Positions 1 through 5,591 of a DNA stretch of 8,516 nt are shown piece by piece. The translations under genes and the position numbers were made by a program. How positions within the stretch are numbered: the stretch's first letter is position 1; each line of letters begins with the position of its first letter. This DNA comes from Prevotella sp. UBA3757 (GTDB taxonomy: Bacteria > Bacteroidota > Bacteroidia > Bacteroidales > Bacteroidaceae). A model generated the notes under the pieces. It was given only the letters and a program-made list of their open reading frames with translations, ran no database searches and was not told the DNA's origin. Location of the stretch: the NCBI GenBank assembly GCA_002371715.1, contig DFGF01000143.1, forward strand, positions 8,126 through 16,641, in the 5' to 3' direction.

Positions 1-34
1 ATTTTACAATTGATTCTTTGACCATTTTACAATT
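1..34. repeat. Short direct repeat downstream of the GntR gene
   Basis: The 11-bp word ATTTTACAATT occurs at 1-11 and again at 24-34, a 23-bp period. It lies just past the stop codon of the GntR gene, in an AT-rich tail. No hairpin with a T run is visible here, so no terminator is called. Whether more copies exist to the left cannot be seen. Confidence 0.5.
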
Positions 35-46
35 TACTTCTTCCTG

Positions 47-406
47 TTAGACGTCGAAATGGTCCAGAAGGTTGCGTATCTCCACTTTTTTTATGCCCAA
101 CAGTCGCATCTGGCGGAAGAGTTCTGGCAACTTGTTGTCCATGAAGTCGCGCCGGCGCTCGTCCAGTATCTGCTCCTTGGCACCCGGCGATACGAAGTAG
201 CCCAGGCCCCTTTTATTATATATAATGTTCGCGCGCGCGAGTTCGTCGTAGGCCTTGACGGCTGTATTGGCGTTGACCTCGAGCATGACGGCATATTCGC
301 GCACCGAGGGGATGCGGTCGTCCTCCTTATAGCGGCCGGCCAGGATTTCGTCGCAGAGGCGGTCGGCCATCTGCAAGTATATGGCTTTGTCGTTAGTGAA
401 TGTCAT
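47..406 (-). CDS. GntR-family transcriptional regulator, YtrA-type
   Basis: A 119-residue DNA-binding repressor. Residues 8-73 form the GntR winged helix-turn-helix: the IYLQ start, the core RIPSVREYA at 31-39, the recognition region NANTAVKAYDEL at 45-56 and the wing KRGLGYFV at 65-72. Only about 45 residues follow, which is the short helical tail of the YtrA subfamily and too small for a ligand domain of the FadR or HutC kind. I chose the ATG at 406 because it gives the usual family N-terminus and overlaps the permease stop as ATGA; an ATG at 418 would add four residues. It is the last gene of an ATPase-permease-regulator operon and probably represses that operon through the palindrome at 2198-2219. 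The effector is unknown; B. subtilis YtrA responds to cell-wall antibiotics, which is only a hint. Confidence 0.9.
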   Translation of the reverse strand: MTFTNDKAIYLQMADRLCDEILAGRYKEDDRIPSVREYAVMLEVNANTAVKAYDELARANIIYNKRGLGYFVSPGAKEQILDERRRDFMDNKLPELFRQMRLLGIKKVEIRNLLDHFDV

Positions 407-1248
407 ACGTTCAACCATTTATTGTTAATGACCTGCATGCGGCAGAACAGCTTGTAGGATGCCCAGTAGTGGAAGGCGATGAGCAGGTCGCCGGCGATGC
501 ACACGATATAGAAGGCCGGGTAGTATATCCTGGTGTAGGTCAATGTCTTCTCGTCCCAGGTGCCGGTGGTCATCTCGAAGCCGTCCCATGAAAACTGGTT
601 CAGAAGCATCATGAGCAAGATGGATACCACGACAATCGTCATGCTGGTCAAGAGGAACTGCTGGCGGCGGAACAGCGTACCGCCCACGATGAAGAGGGAG
701 TGGAAGTAGAACATCCAGGTGAGGAACATCCAATATTGTTGCCATTCAGCCCAGCTGATGTTCTTGAAGGGCATGGTGAACGACCAGATGACGACGCGCC
801 CTGTCGACCAGTCGAGCAGTACGCGCAGGGCGTCGGCCAGGATGATGGCGGCAAAGGCCATCAGGAACATCAGTACCACGTGGTGGAGCACGGCGATGAC
901 ATACTTCTCAAGGTTGCTGACGGGCCAGGTCAGGAAGGCCGAGCGCTGGGGCGTGGTCTTCATCTGGCGGAACAGCATGCTGGCACCAATCAGCATGGCT
1001 ATACAGAAGAAGAAGGCGGCGAAGACGCTGCTTGCCTCGACATCACGCTGATACGTCTCAATGACTTCCTGTAAGCCCCATTGTGCTACTCGTTCGTCGT
1101 AGTCGTGGAAACTGATGCGGGTAAAAAACAGGTCGGCCATCAGCATGATGAGCGTACCGATACCAAACAGGGTGACTATCGACTTGCGTGACACCATCAG
1201 GTGGCACCTGAGTGCCTGCGTGAATCTATTGAAATTGAACTGTTTCAT
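403..1248 (-). CDS. ABC transporter permease subunit
   Basis: A 281-residue membrane protein with about six hydrophobic segments, near residues 24-42, 74-93, 116-139, 172-192, 198-216 and 243-263. A loop of about 30 residues follows the first helix and another of about 30 follows the fifth. It begins with the amphipathic stretch MKQFNFNRF, common in Bacteroidales permeases that partner YtrA-type regulators. It is the membrane half of the transporter whose ATPase lies 90 bases upstream; the pair probably works as a homodimer or with a further subunit not seen here. Its last codons overlap the regulator gene. The substrate cannot be read from the sequence; systems of this layout are often linked to cell-envelope stress or peptide antibiotics, so export or envelope protection is a guess. 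I do not recognise a specific named family. Confidence 0.85.
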   Translation of the reverse strand: MKQFNFNRFTQALRCHLMVSRKSIVTLFGIGTLIMLMADLFFTRISFHDYDERVAQWGLQEVIETYQRDVEASSVFAAFFFCIAMLIGASMLFRQMKTTPQRSAFLTWPVSNLEKYVIAVLHHVVLMFLMAFAAIILADALRVLLDWSTGRVVIWSFTMPFKNISWAEWQQYWMFLTWMFYFHSLFIVGGTLFRRQQFLLTSMTIVVVSILLMMLLNQFSWDGFEMTTGTWDEKTLTYTRIYYPAFYIVCIAGDLLIAFHYWASYKLFCRMQVINNKWLNV

Positions 1249-1275
1249 TGTGGTAATGGTATTTAAGACAACCTG

Positions 1276-1316
1276 AACAACTTAAACAACTGAGCTTGAA
1301 GTTTTAAAAAGTTGTT
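1276..1316 (-). repeat. Inverted repeat between the ATPase and permease genes
   Basis: AACAACTT at 1276-1283 is perfectly complementary to AAGTTGTT at 1309-1316, and TTAAA-type pairs could extend it inward. The 90-base gap holds further ACAAC words (about 9-bp spacing at 1269-1290) and GTTGT words to the right. On the transcribed strand this would make an AT-rich hairpin in the operon mRNA. It has no following U run, so it fits an mRNA-stability or processing element better than a full terminator. Confidence 0.45.
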
Positions 1317-1338
1317 CCTGATTGTTGTGGTTGTTTTT

Positions 1339-2154
1339 TTATCTATTCTGAGTCTTATAGTTAAATAGTAGTTCGAGGTTCACCTGCGTTTCTGCGTCAC
1401 CTTCGCGGCGGTGGGCAATGACGGCGTTGCCCTGCAGCGTGGGTTCGGCATAGAGTACGTCGGCATCCATCTGCTGTGGCGTGCGGTATTCGAAGGTGTA
1501 CTCGCGGCTGATGTCCTGTACGGAGGCGTTGAGCAGTACCGAGCGGCGGTCGAGGATGAGGATATGGTCCAGCAGTTGTTCCACGTCATGCACCTGGTGG
1601 GTGGAGATCATGACGGTGCGCTCGTCGGTCATGTTCTGGGCGATGACCTTGCGGAACTGTGCCTTCGATGGAATGTCCAGTCCGTTCGTCGGTTCGTCCA
1701 TCAGCAGGTACTTGGTCTGGGTGGCCATGGCGAAGGCTATGTAGGCCTTCTTGCGCTGGCCCATCGACAGCTCGCCCAGGTGGATGTCGCTGTCCAGTTC
1801 GAAGTCGTGCAGGCAACGCTCGAGCACTTCGTCGGAAAAATGTGGATAAAAGGGGCGGTAGAGGCGCACGTATTCCGACAGCCGGATGCTGGGCATCTCG
1901 AACTCCTCGGTCACGAGGAACAACTGGCGCAACAGCTCGGGCTTGCGCTTGTAGGCTGCGACATGATCGCAGCAGACCGTCCCCTGCGTGGGGCGCAACA
2001 GACCGCTGAGCAGGTAGAGCAGGGTAGACTTGCCCGTCCCGTTCTTGCCCAGCAAACCATAGATGCGGTTTTCGTCCAGCTGGAGGCTGAACCCGTCGAA
2101 GACCAACTGTCGCTGGCCTTTGTACTTGAAACTGATGTCGTGTACGTCAATCAT
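1339..2154 (-). CDS. ABC transporter ATP-binding protein
   Basis: A 271-residue nucleotide-binding subunit that powers the adjacent permease. Visible motifs are Walker A GKNGTGKST (36-44), signature LSMGQ (129-133), Walker B LLMDEP (150-155), D-loop GLD (158-160) and the switch histidine H186 in ISTHQ. The usual Q-loop glutamine appears to be replaced: the segment reads LVTEEFEMPS (80-89), with Glu where Gln is expected. Residues past about 210 form a short C-terminal extension. It is the first gene of the operon; a consensus promoter and a palindromic operator lie 45-100 bases upstream. The ATG at 2154 gives the standard family N-terminus. Similar to YtrB-like ATPases of Bacteroidales. Confidence 0.93.
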   Translation of the reverse strand: MIDVHDISFKYKGQRQLVFDGFSLQLDENRIYGLLGKNGTGKSTLLYLLSGLLRPTQGTVCCDHVAAYKRKPELLRQLFLVTEEFEMPSIRLSEYVRLYRPFYPHFSDEVLERCLHDFELDSDIHLGELSMGQRKKAYIAFAMATQTKYLLMDEPTNGLDIPSKAQFRKVIAQNMTDERTVMISTHQVHDVEQLLDHILILDRRSVLLNASVQDISREYTFEYRTPQQMDADVLYAEPTLQGNAVIAHRREGDAETQVNLELLFNYKTQNR

Positions 2155-2197
2155 ACGATTTATGCTTTTAATTTGAACTGATGATATGTCGCCTTCG

Positions 2198-2219
2198 GTG
2201 TACTACATTAATAGTACAC
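2198..2219 (-). promoter_or_regulatory. Probable operator for the GntR/YtrA-type regulator
   Basis: GTGTACTA (2198-2205) and TAGTACAC (2212-2219) are a perfect 8-bp inverted repeat around CATTAA. On the minus strand it reads AGTGTA, 12 bases, TACAC, close to the AGTGTA-N13-TACACT operator I recall for B. subtilis YtrA. It starts two bases past the -7 element and covers the predicted transcription start (about 2218), so a bound repressor would block initiation. The operon encodes a YtrA-type repressor, which supports autoregulation. Confidence 0.7.
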
Positions 2220-2221
2220 TG

Positions 2222-2253
2222 CAAAGGTAATGCTTTTCCGCTTTCCCTCCAAA
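2222..2253 (-). promoter_or_regulatory. Bacteroidetes-type promoter of the ABC operon
   Basis: Read on the minus strand, TTTG (2253-2250), 20 bases, then TACCTTTG (2229-2222). This matches the Bacteroides primary-sigma consensus of a -33 TTTG and -7 TAnnTTTG. The predicted start is near 2218, giving a leader of about 64 bases before the ATPase ATG. Confidence 0.75.
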
Positions 2254-2363
2254 TTTTTTCGGCGTTATTTTCCCGTTTAACATGGTTTTAACATTTCCAC
2301 CTTATACTATATAAAAGTGGCGGCACTACAAGGAAAAAGTTGTCAGCCTACTATGTATTTTAT

Positions 2364-2451
2364 GTTTATGGTACTATGAACATAAGTTCATGGTACTATG
2401 AACACATGTTCACGGTACCATGAACACATGTTTACGGTACCATGAACAACA
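2364..2451. repeat. Four tandem 22-bp palindromic repeats
   Basis: Units begin at 2364, 2386, 2408 and 2430, each 22 bases. The first 18 bases of every unit are variants of the palindrome GTTCATGGTACCATGAAC; units 1 and 2 have GGTACT, units 3 and 4 GGTACC, with C/T changes in the left arm. The remaining four bases (ATAA, ACAT, ACAT, AACA) link the units. Units differ by a few bases each, so the array is not brand new. It lies between the nadK 3' end and the ABC-operon promoter. The remaining part of this gene-free stretch (2254-2363) shows no feature I can support. No spacers of CRISPR size exist. Function unknown. Confidence 0.9.
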
Positions 2452-2462
2452 AAATGATAGTG

Positions 2463-2483
2463 GGCAGGAAAGATTTTCCAGCC
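2463..2483 (-). terminator. Possible nadK terminator hairpin
   Basis: GGCAGGAAA (2463-2471) pairs with TTTCCAGCC (2475-2483) apart from one central mismatch, with a 3-base loop. It begins 37 bases past the nadK stop. The downstream side on the minus strand is only moderately T-rich (CATTTTGTTGTT), so termination is plausible but weakly supported. Confidence 0.3.
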
Positions 2484-2519
2484 TGTGTGCCGTCAAAAAG
2501 ATGGCTGCCGGGTGTGGTA

Positions 2520-3407
2520 TCAGCTGCGCTGGTCGGCGCCCCACATCAGTTTCTCGCGCAGCGTGTGGAAGTACTTCGTGCCGGCGCGCTTGATGACTTT
2601 TACGCGGTAGGGGGCCTTGCGCAGTGTCAGTCGCGTGGTGTCGGAAAGCTTTTCGCTGCGCCCGTCCAGTGCCACCAGGAAGTTGTGGGTGCGGCTCTCG
2701 ATGGTCAGCGTGATTTCGGAGTCCTCCGAGACGACGATGGGCCTGACGTTCAGCGAATGCGGCGCGACGGCCGTCAGTGCGAAGACGTGCGTGCCCGGCA
2801 CGATGATGGGACCGCCGTTCGACAGCGAGTAGGCCGTCGAGCCGGTCGGCGTGCTCAGGATGAGGCCGTCGGCCTGGTACGTCGTCAGGTAGTCGCCATT
2901 GATGGTGGTATGGATGGTAATCATCGAGGCATTGTCGCGCTTCAGGATGGCCACGTCGTTCAGTGCACAGTCGTAGCCCTGCAGCGGCTGCCCTTCGGTC
3001 TCCACCTGGATGACGGCCCGCGTGTCCACCGTATAGTCGCCTTCGTACAGAGCCTGTATGGTGTGCGCTATCTCCTGCGCGTTGACATCGGCCAGGAATC
3101 CCAGCCGGCCCGTGTTGATGCCCAGGATGGGAATCTGCTTGTCGCCCACCATGCTGGCTGCGCGCAAGAAAGTGCCGTCGCCGCCCATCGAGATGACGAA
3201 GTCGGCCTCGAAGTCGCTGCCGTCTGCCACCAGGACGTCGCCCAGCGACAGGTGCAGTCCGCGGGTCATGAAGTCATAGAATTCGCGCTCTACCACGACG
3301 TCGGCCTGCCGTCCGGCCAGTGCGGCCAGCAACGTCTGGATGGAAGCCGACTTCTTGGGCTGGTAGGTATTGCCGAAGATGGCGAACCTTAGTTTTCGTG
3401 ATGCCAT
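2520..3407 (-). CDS. nadK: NAD kinase
   Basis: Phosphorylates NAD+ with ATP (or polyphosphate) to make NADP+ in the cytoplasm, the only route to NADP in most bacteria. The 295-residue product shows the family marks in order: N-terminal FGNTY (11-15), the GGDGT motif (75-79) with the catalytic aspartate D77, GINTGRLGFL (96-105), the NAD-contacting ND pair N150-D151 (often NE in other bacteria), and the glycine-rich TPTGSTAYSLSNGGP (187-201). Length is normal for the family. I chose the ATG at 3407, which gives MASRKLRFAIFGNTY; an in-frame GTG at 3443 would add a lysine-rich segment read from the A-tract in the leader and lies too close to the promoter to be likely. It is divergent from pdxJ and has its own promoter. 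Confidence 0.96.
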   Translation of the reverse strand: MASRKLRFAIFGNTYQPKKSASIQTLLAALAGRQADVVVEREFYDFMTRGLHLSLGDVLVADGSDFEADFVISMGGDGTFLRAASMVGDKQIPILGINTGRLGFLADVNAQEIAHTIQALYEGDYTVDTRAVIQVETEGQPLQGYDCALNDVAILKRDNASMITIHTTINGDYLTTYQADGLILSTPTGSTAYSLSNGGPIIVPGTHVFALTAVAPHSLNVRPIVVSEDSEITLTIESRTHNFLVALDGRSEKLSDTTRLTLRKAPYRVKVIKRAGTKYFHTLREKLMWGADQRS

Positions 3408-3409
3408 AA

Positions 3410-3420
3410 TTTTTTTTTTT
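3410..3420. repeat. Homopolymer T11 (A11 in the nadK leader)
   Basis: Eleven T in a row on the plus strand, so A11 two bases upstream of the nadK ATG on the mRNA. Such tracts are prone to length change in replication. Being in the untranslated leader, length changes could tune translation but would not shift the frame from the ATG at 3407. Confidence 0.85.
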
Positions 3421-3453
3421 CGCTTTTTCGCTTCTTTATTCACAAAGTTTTCG

Positions 3454-3461
3454 TAACTTTG
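3454..3461 (+). promoter_or_regulatory. -7 promoter element of pdxJ
   Basis: TAACTTTG matches the Bacteroides -7 consensus TAnnTTTG. The expected TTTG about 20 bases upstream is not present; that region is a pyrimidine-rich run. The predicted start near 3465 leaves a leader of about 59 bases to the pdxJ ATG. Confidence 0.55.
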
Positions 3462-3476
3462 CAGTCAATAACGGTG

Positions 3477-3484
3477 CAAAGATA
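3477..3484 (-). promoter_or_regulatory. -7 promoter element of nadK
   Basis: On the minus strand this reads TATCTTTG, a match to TAnnTTTG. No good -33 TTTG is seen at the standard distance, which falls in the GTGAAAA repeats. The predicted start near 3473 gives a leader of about 66 bases to the nadK ATG. Confidence 0.55.
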
Positions 3485-3493
3485 CAAATAAAA

Positions 3494-3521
3494 GCGAAAA
3501 GTGAAAAGTGAAAAGTGAAAA
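3494..3521. repeat. Four tandem 7-bp repeats in the pdxJ leader
   Basis: GCGAAAA followed by three exact copies of GTGAAAA, ending just before the pdxJ ATG at 3524. The copies fill the place where the nadK -33 element would lie and where ribosomes load on pdxJ mRNA. Copy-number change here could affect both genes. Confidence 0.85.
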
Positions 3522-3523
3522 AA

Positions 3524-4237
3524 ATGACTAGACTCAGTGTAAATATCAATAAGATTGCCACCCTGCGCAATGCGCGCGGCGGCAACAACCCCAACGTGCT
3601 GGCTGTAGCACGCGATGCAGAGATTTTTGGTGCACAGGGCATTACCGTCCATCCGCGTCCCGACGAGCGTCACATCCGCTATCAGGACGTGCGCGACATA
3701 CGGCCGCTCATCAGCACCGAGTTTAACATCGAGGGCAACCCCATCCCGTCGTTCGTCGAACTGGTGCTGGAGGTGAAGCCCACGCAGGTGACGCTGGTGC
3801 CCGACGGCCACGACCAGATTACGTCGAACCACGGCTGGGACACGCTGGAGAACAAGGCGCAGCTGACCGACGTCTGCCGGACGTTCCGCGAGGCGGGCAT
3901 CCGTACCAGCATCTTCGTCGACGCCGACCCGCGCATGGTGGCGGGGGCCAAGACGTGCGGTGCCGACCGCGTCGAGCTCTATACGGAGCCGTACGCCGCC
4001 GGCTATCAGGCCGACCGCGAGGCTGCCATCGCCCCGTTCGTGGCCGCTGCCGAGGAGGCGCGCCGCGTGGGGCTGGGTCTGAATGCCGGCCACGACCTCT
4101 CGCTGGAGAACCTGCACTACTATCATGAGCAGATTCCCTGGACCGACGAGGTGTCGATAGGCCATGCCCTCATCTGCGATGCCCTCTATCTGGGACTGCG
4201 CGACACCATCCGGCAGTATTTAAAGGCACTTCAGTAA
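3524..4237 (+). CDS. pdxJ: Pyridoxine 5'-phosphate synthase
   Basis: Condenses 3-amino-2-oxopropyl phosphate with 1-deoxy-D-xylulose 5-phosphate to give pyridoxine 5'-phosphate, the ring-closing step of DXP-dependent vitamin B6 synthesis. A 237-residue TIM-barrel enzyme of normal length. The N-terminus LSVNINKIATLRNARGG (4-20) carries the phosphate and substrate residues; TVHPRPDERHI (41-51) contains the catalytic H43 plus R45 and H50; E70 in FNIEG and H190 in NAGHDL match the other two catalytic positions of E. coli PdxJ (H45, E72, H193), and SIGHAL (211-216) binds phosphate. I chose the ATG at 3524, which gives the usual MTRLSVNINK start; an in-frame GTG at 3515 is part of the 7-bp repeat. 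DXP is also the precursor for IspD's pathway, encoded nearby. Confidence 0.97.
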   Translation: MTRLSVNINKIATLRNARGGNNPNVLAVARDAEIFGAQGITVHPRPDERHIRYQDVRDIRPLISTEFNIEGNPIPSFVELVLEVKPTQVTLVPDGHDQITSNHGWDTLENKAQLTDVCRTFREAGIRTSIFVDADPRMVAGAKTCGADRVELYTEPYAAGYQADREAAIAPFVAAAEEARRVGLGLNAGHDLSLENLHYYHEQIPWTDEVSIGHALICDALYLGLRDTIRQYLKALQ

Positions 4238-4244
4238 TCATATC

Positions 4245-4315
4245 GGCACGGATCTCACGGATGGACACGGATTTGACTTAAAGGATAAAGCCGCGAAACC
4301 CGTGTAATCCGTGCC
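4245..4315. repeat. CACGGAT-rich palindromic intergenic element
   Basis: GGCACGGAT (4245-4253) and ATCCGTGCC (4307-4315) are perfect 9-bp inverted ends. Nested inside, ACACGGATTT (4265-4274) pairs with AAACCCGTGT (4296-4305) with one mismatch. The left half has three CACGGAT copies (4247, 4256, 4266). The element fills most of the 95-base gap between pdxJ and the DJ-1 gene and would fold as a branched hairpin in RNA. CACGGAT-type repeats occur in many Bacteroidetes genomes, as I recall, so this looks like an interspersed element. Confidence 0.75.
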
Positions 4316-4332
4316 CTAAACAAAACAATCAG

Positions 4333-4902
4333 ATGAAAAAGGTATATGTATTCTTAGCTGACGGCTTCGAGGATGTTGAAGCCCTCATCCCTGTCGACGT
4401 ATGGCGTCGCGGCGGTCTGGACGTAACGACGGTGAGTACCGGCGACTTCCCGCTGGTGCAGTCGGCCCACGGTGTCAATATCGAGGCCGACATCATGTTC
4501 GAGCAGGGCGACTTCGCCGACGCCGACCTGCTGTTCCTGCCCGGCGGCATGCCGGGAGCCTCGAACCTCTTTGCCCACAAGGGCGTCTGCAAGGCCGTCG
4601 TCGACCAGTTCGCTGCCGGTCGCAAGGTGGCTGCCATCTGTGCCTCGCCGGCTGTCGTCCTGGCACCGTTAGGCATTCTCGACGGCAAGCGCGCCACGTG
4701 CTACCCCGGGTTCGAGAAAGCCTTGGCTGAAAACAGTGCTAAATATACCGCCGACCTCGTCACCGTCGACGGCCATGTCACCACCGGCGAGGGACCTGCT
4801 GCCGCTTTCCCCTTCGCCTACGAGCTATTGGCACAGCTGGCAGACCGTAAGACCAGCGACCAGATTGCCGAGGGCATGCGCTTCAAACACCTGTTGGCTT
4901 GA
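4333..4902 (+). CDS. DJ-1/PfpI family protein (YajL/ThiJ-like)
   Basis: A 189-residue protein of the DJ-1 branch of the glutamine-amidotransferase-like fold. The nucleophile-elbow cysteine is C103 in AAICASP (100-106), paired with the conserved glutamate E16 in GFEDVEAL (11-18), the same two positions as C106 and E18 of human DJ-1. LFLPGGMPGASNL (67-79) and TTGEGPAAAFPFAYELL (150-166) are further family marks. Relatives are linked to oxidative-stress protection and glyoxal or protein deglycase activity, but the exact reaction is disputed and cannot be decided here. The gene sits between pdxJ and ispD; its TGA overlaps the ispD ATG, so the two are translated together. No promoter of the TAnnTTTG type is seen in front, so it is probably read from pdxJ. 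Confidence 0.92.
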   Translation: MKKVYVFLADGFEDVEALIPVDVWRRGGLDVTTVSTGDFPLVQSAHGVNIEADIMFEQGDFADADLLFLPGGMPGASNLFAHKGVCKAVVDQFAAGRKVAAICASPAVVLAPLGILDGKRATCYPGFEKALAENSAKYTADLVTVDGHVTTGEGPAAAFPFAYELLAQLADRKTSDQIAEGMRFKHLLA

Positions 4903-5555
4903 TGGACTACGTCATTATCGTGGCTGGCGGCAAGGGACTGCGCATGGGCAGCGACATACCCAAACAGTTCCTGCCCGTCGGCGGACGTCCGGTGCTGATG
5001 CGCACCATCGAGCGGTTCCGCGAGTACTCGGCGCACCTGACAATCATCCTGGTACTGCCCAAGGCTCAGCAGGCCTATTGGCAGGAATTATGCGCGGCAT
5101 ACGCCTTTACGGTGGATTACCTCATGGCCGACGGCGGCGAGACGCGCTTCCACAGCGTACAGAATGGTCTGGCACTGATTCCCGACGATGCCCGTGGCGT
5201 CGTCGGCGTACACGACGGCGTACGCCCCTTCCCCAGCATCGACGTCATCCGCCGATGCTACGACGTGGCGCGTACGTCGAAGGCCGTCGTGCCCGTCGTG
5301 CCCGTCGTCGAGACGCTGCGCCATGTCGTGGAAGGCACCAAGCCGCGCGGCGACTACCGACTGGTGCAGACGCCCCAGTGCTTCGACATCCAGTTGCTGA
5401 AGGCCGCCAACCGCCAGCCGTACAACGACGCCTTTACCGACGATGCCAGTGTGGTCGAAGCTTTCGGCTCCGGCATCACCCTCGTCGAGGGCAACCGCGA
5501 GAACATCAAGCTGACCACCCCCTTCGACCTGAAGATAGCCGAGGTACTCACTTAG
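4902..5555 (+). CDS. ispD: 2-C-methyl-D-erythritol 4-phosphate cytidylyltransferase
   Basis: Transfers CMP from CTP to 2-C-methyl-D-erythritol 4-phosphate, the third step of the MEP pathway to isoprenoid precursors. The 217-residue product has the nucleotide-binding loop IIVAGGKGLRMG (5-16), IPKQF (19-23) with K21, GGETRF (78-83), VHDGVRP (103-109) with D105 and R108, T138 in VETLR, R153 before LVQTPQ, TDDAS (179-183), and NIKLTTP (201-207) with K203. These match the CTP- and substrate-binding residues of E. coli IspD. VHDG replaces the more common VHDA. I chose the ATG at 4902, overlapping the DJ-1 stop (TGATG); a TTG at 4899 would add one residue. Convergent with the nuclease gene that follows. 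Confidence 0.96.
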   Translation: MDYVIIVAGGKGLRMGSDIPKQFLPVGGRPVLMRTIERFREYSAHLTIILVLPKAQQAYWQELCAAYAFTVDYLMADGGETRFHSVQNGLALIPDDARGVVGVHDGVRPFPSIDVIRRCYDVARTSKAVVPVVPVVETLRHVVEGTKPRGDYRLVQTPQCFDIQLLKAANRQPYNDAFTDDASVVEAFGSGITLVEGNRENIKLTTPFDLKIAEVLT

Positions 5556-5591
5556 ACAATATATAGCCAGAAATATAAACGCGGTTAAGAA

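Noticed and set aside
1411..2181. Plus-strand open frame of 256 codons opposite the ABC ATPase
   Set aside because: Antisense to an ATPase with intact Walker and signature motifs; the translation shows no domain.
2364..2451. CRISPR array
   Set aside because: The units are contiguous 22-bp palindromes with 4-base links; there are no unique spacers and no cas genes.
2442..3392. Plus-strand open frame of 316 codons opposite nadK
   Set aside because: It is fully antisense to a clear NAD kinase with all family motifs and its translation resembles no family; long antisense frames are expected in GC-rich genes.
3408..3443. Upstream GTG at 3443 as start of nadK
   Set aside because: The added residues are lysine-rich readout of the A-tract leader and not part of NAD kinases.
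3440..4165. Minus-strand open frame of 241 codons opposite pdxJ
   Set aside because: Antisense shadow of pdxJ; no recognisable protein features.
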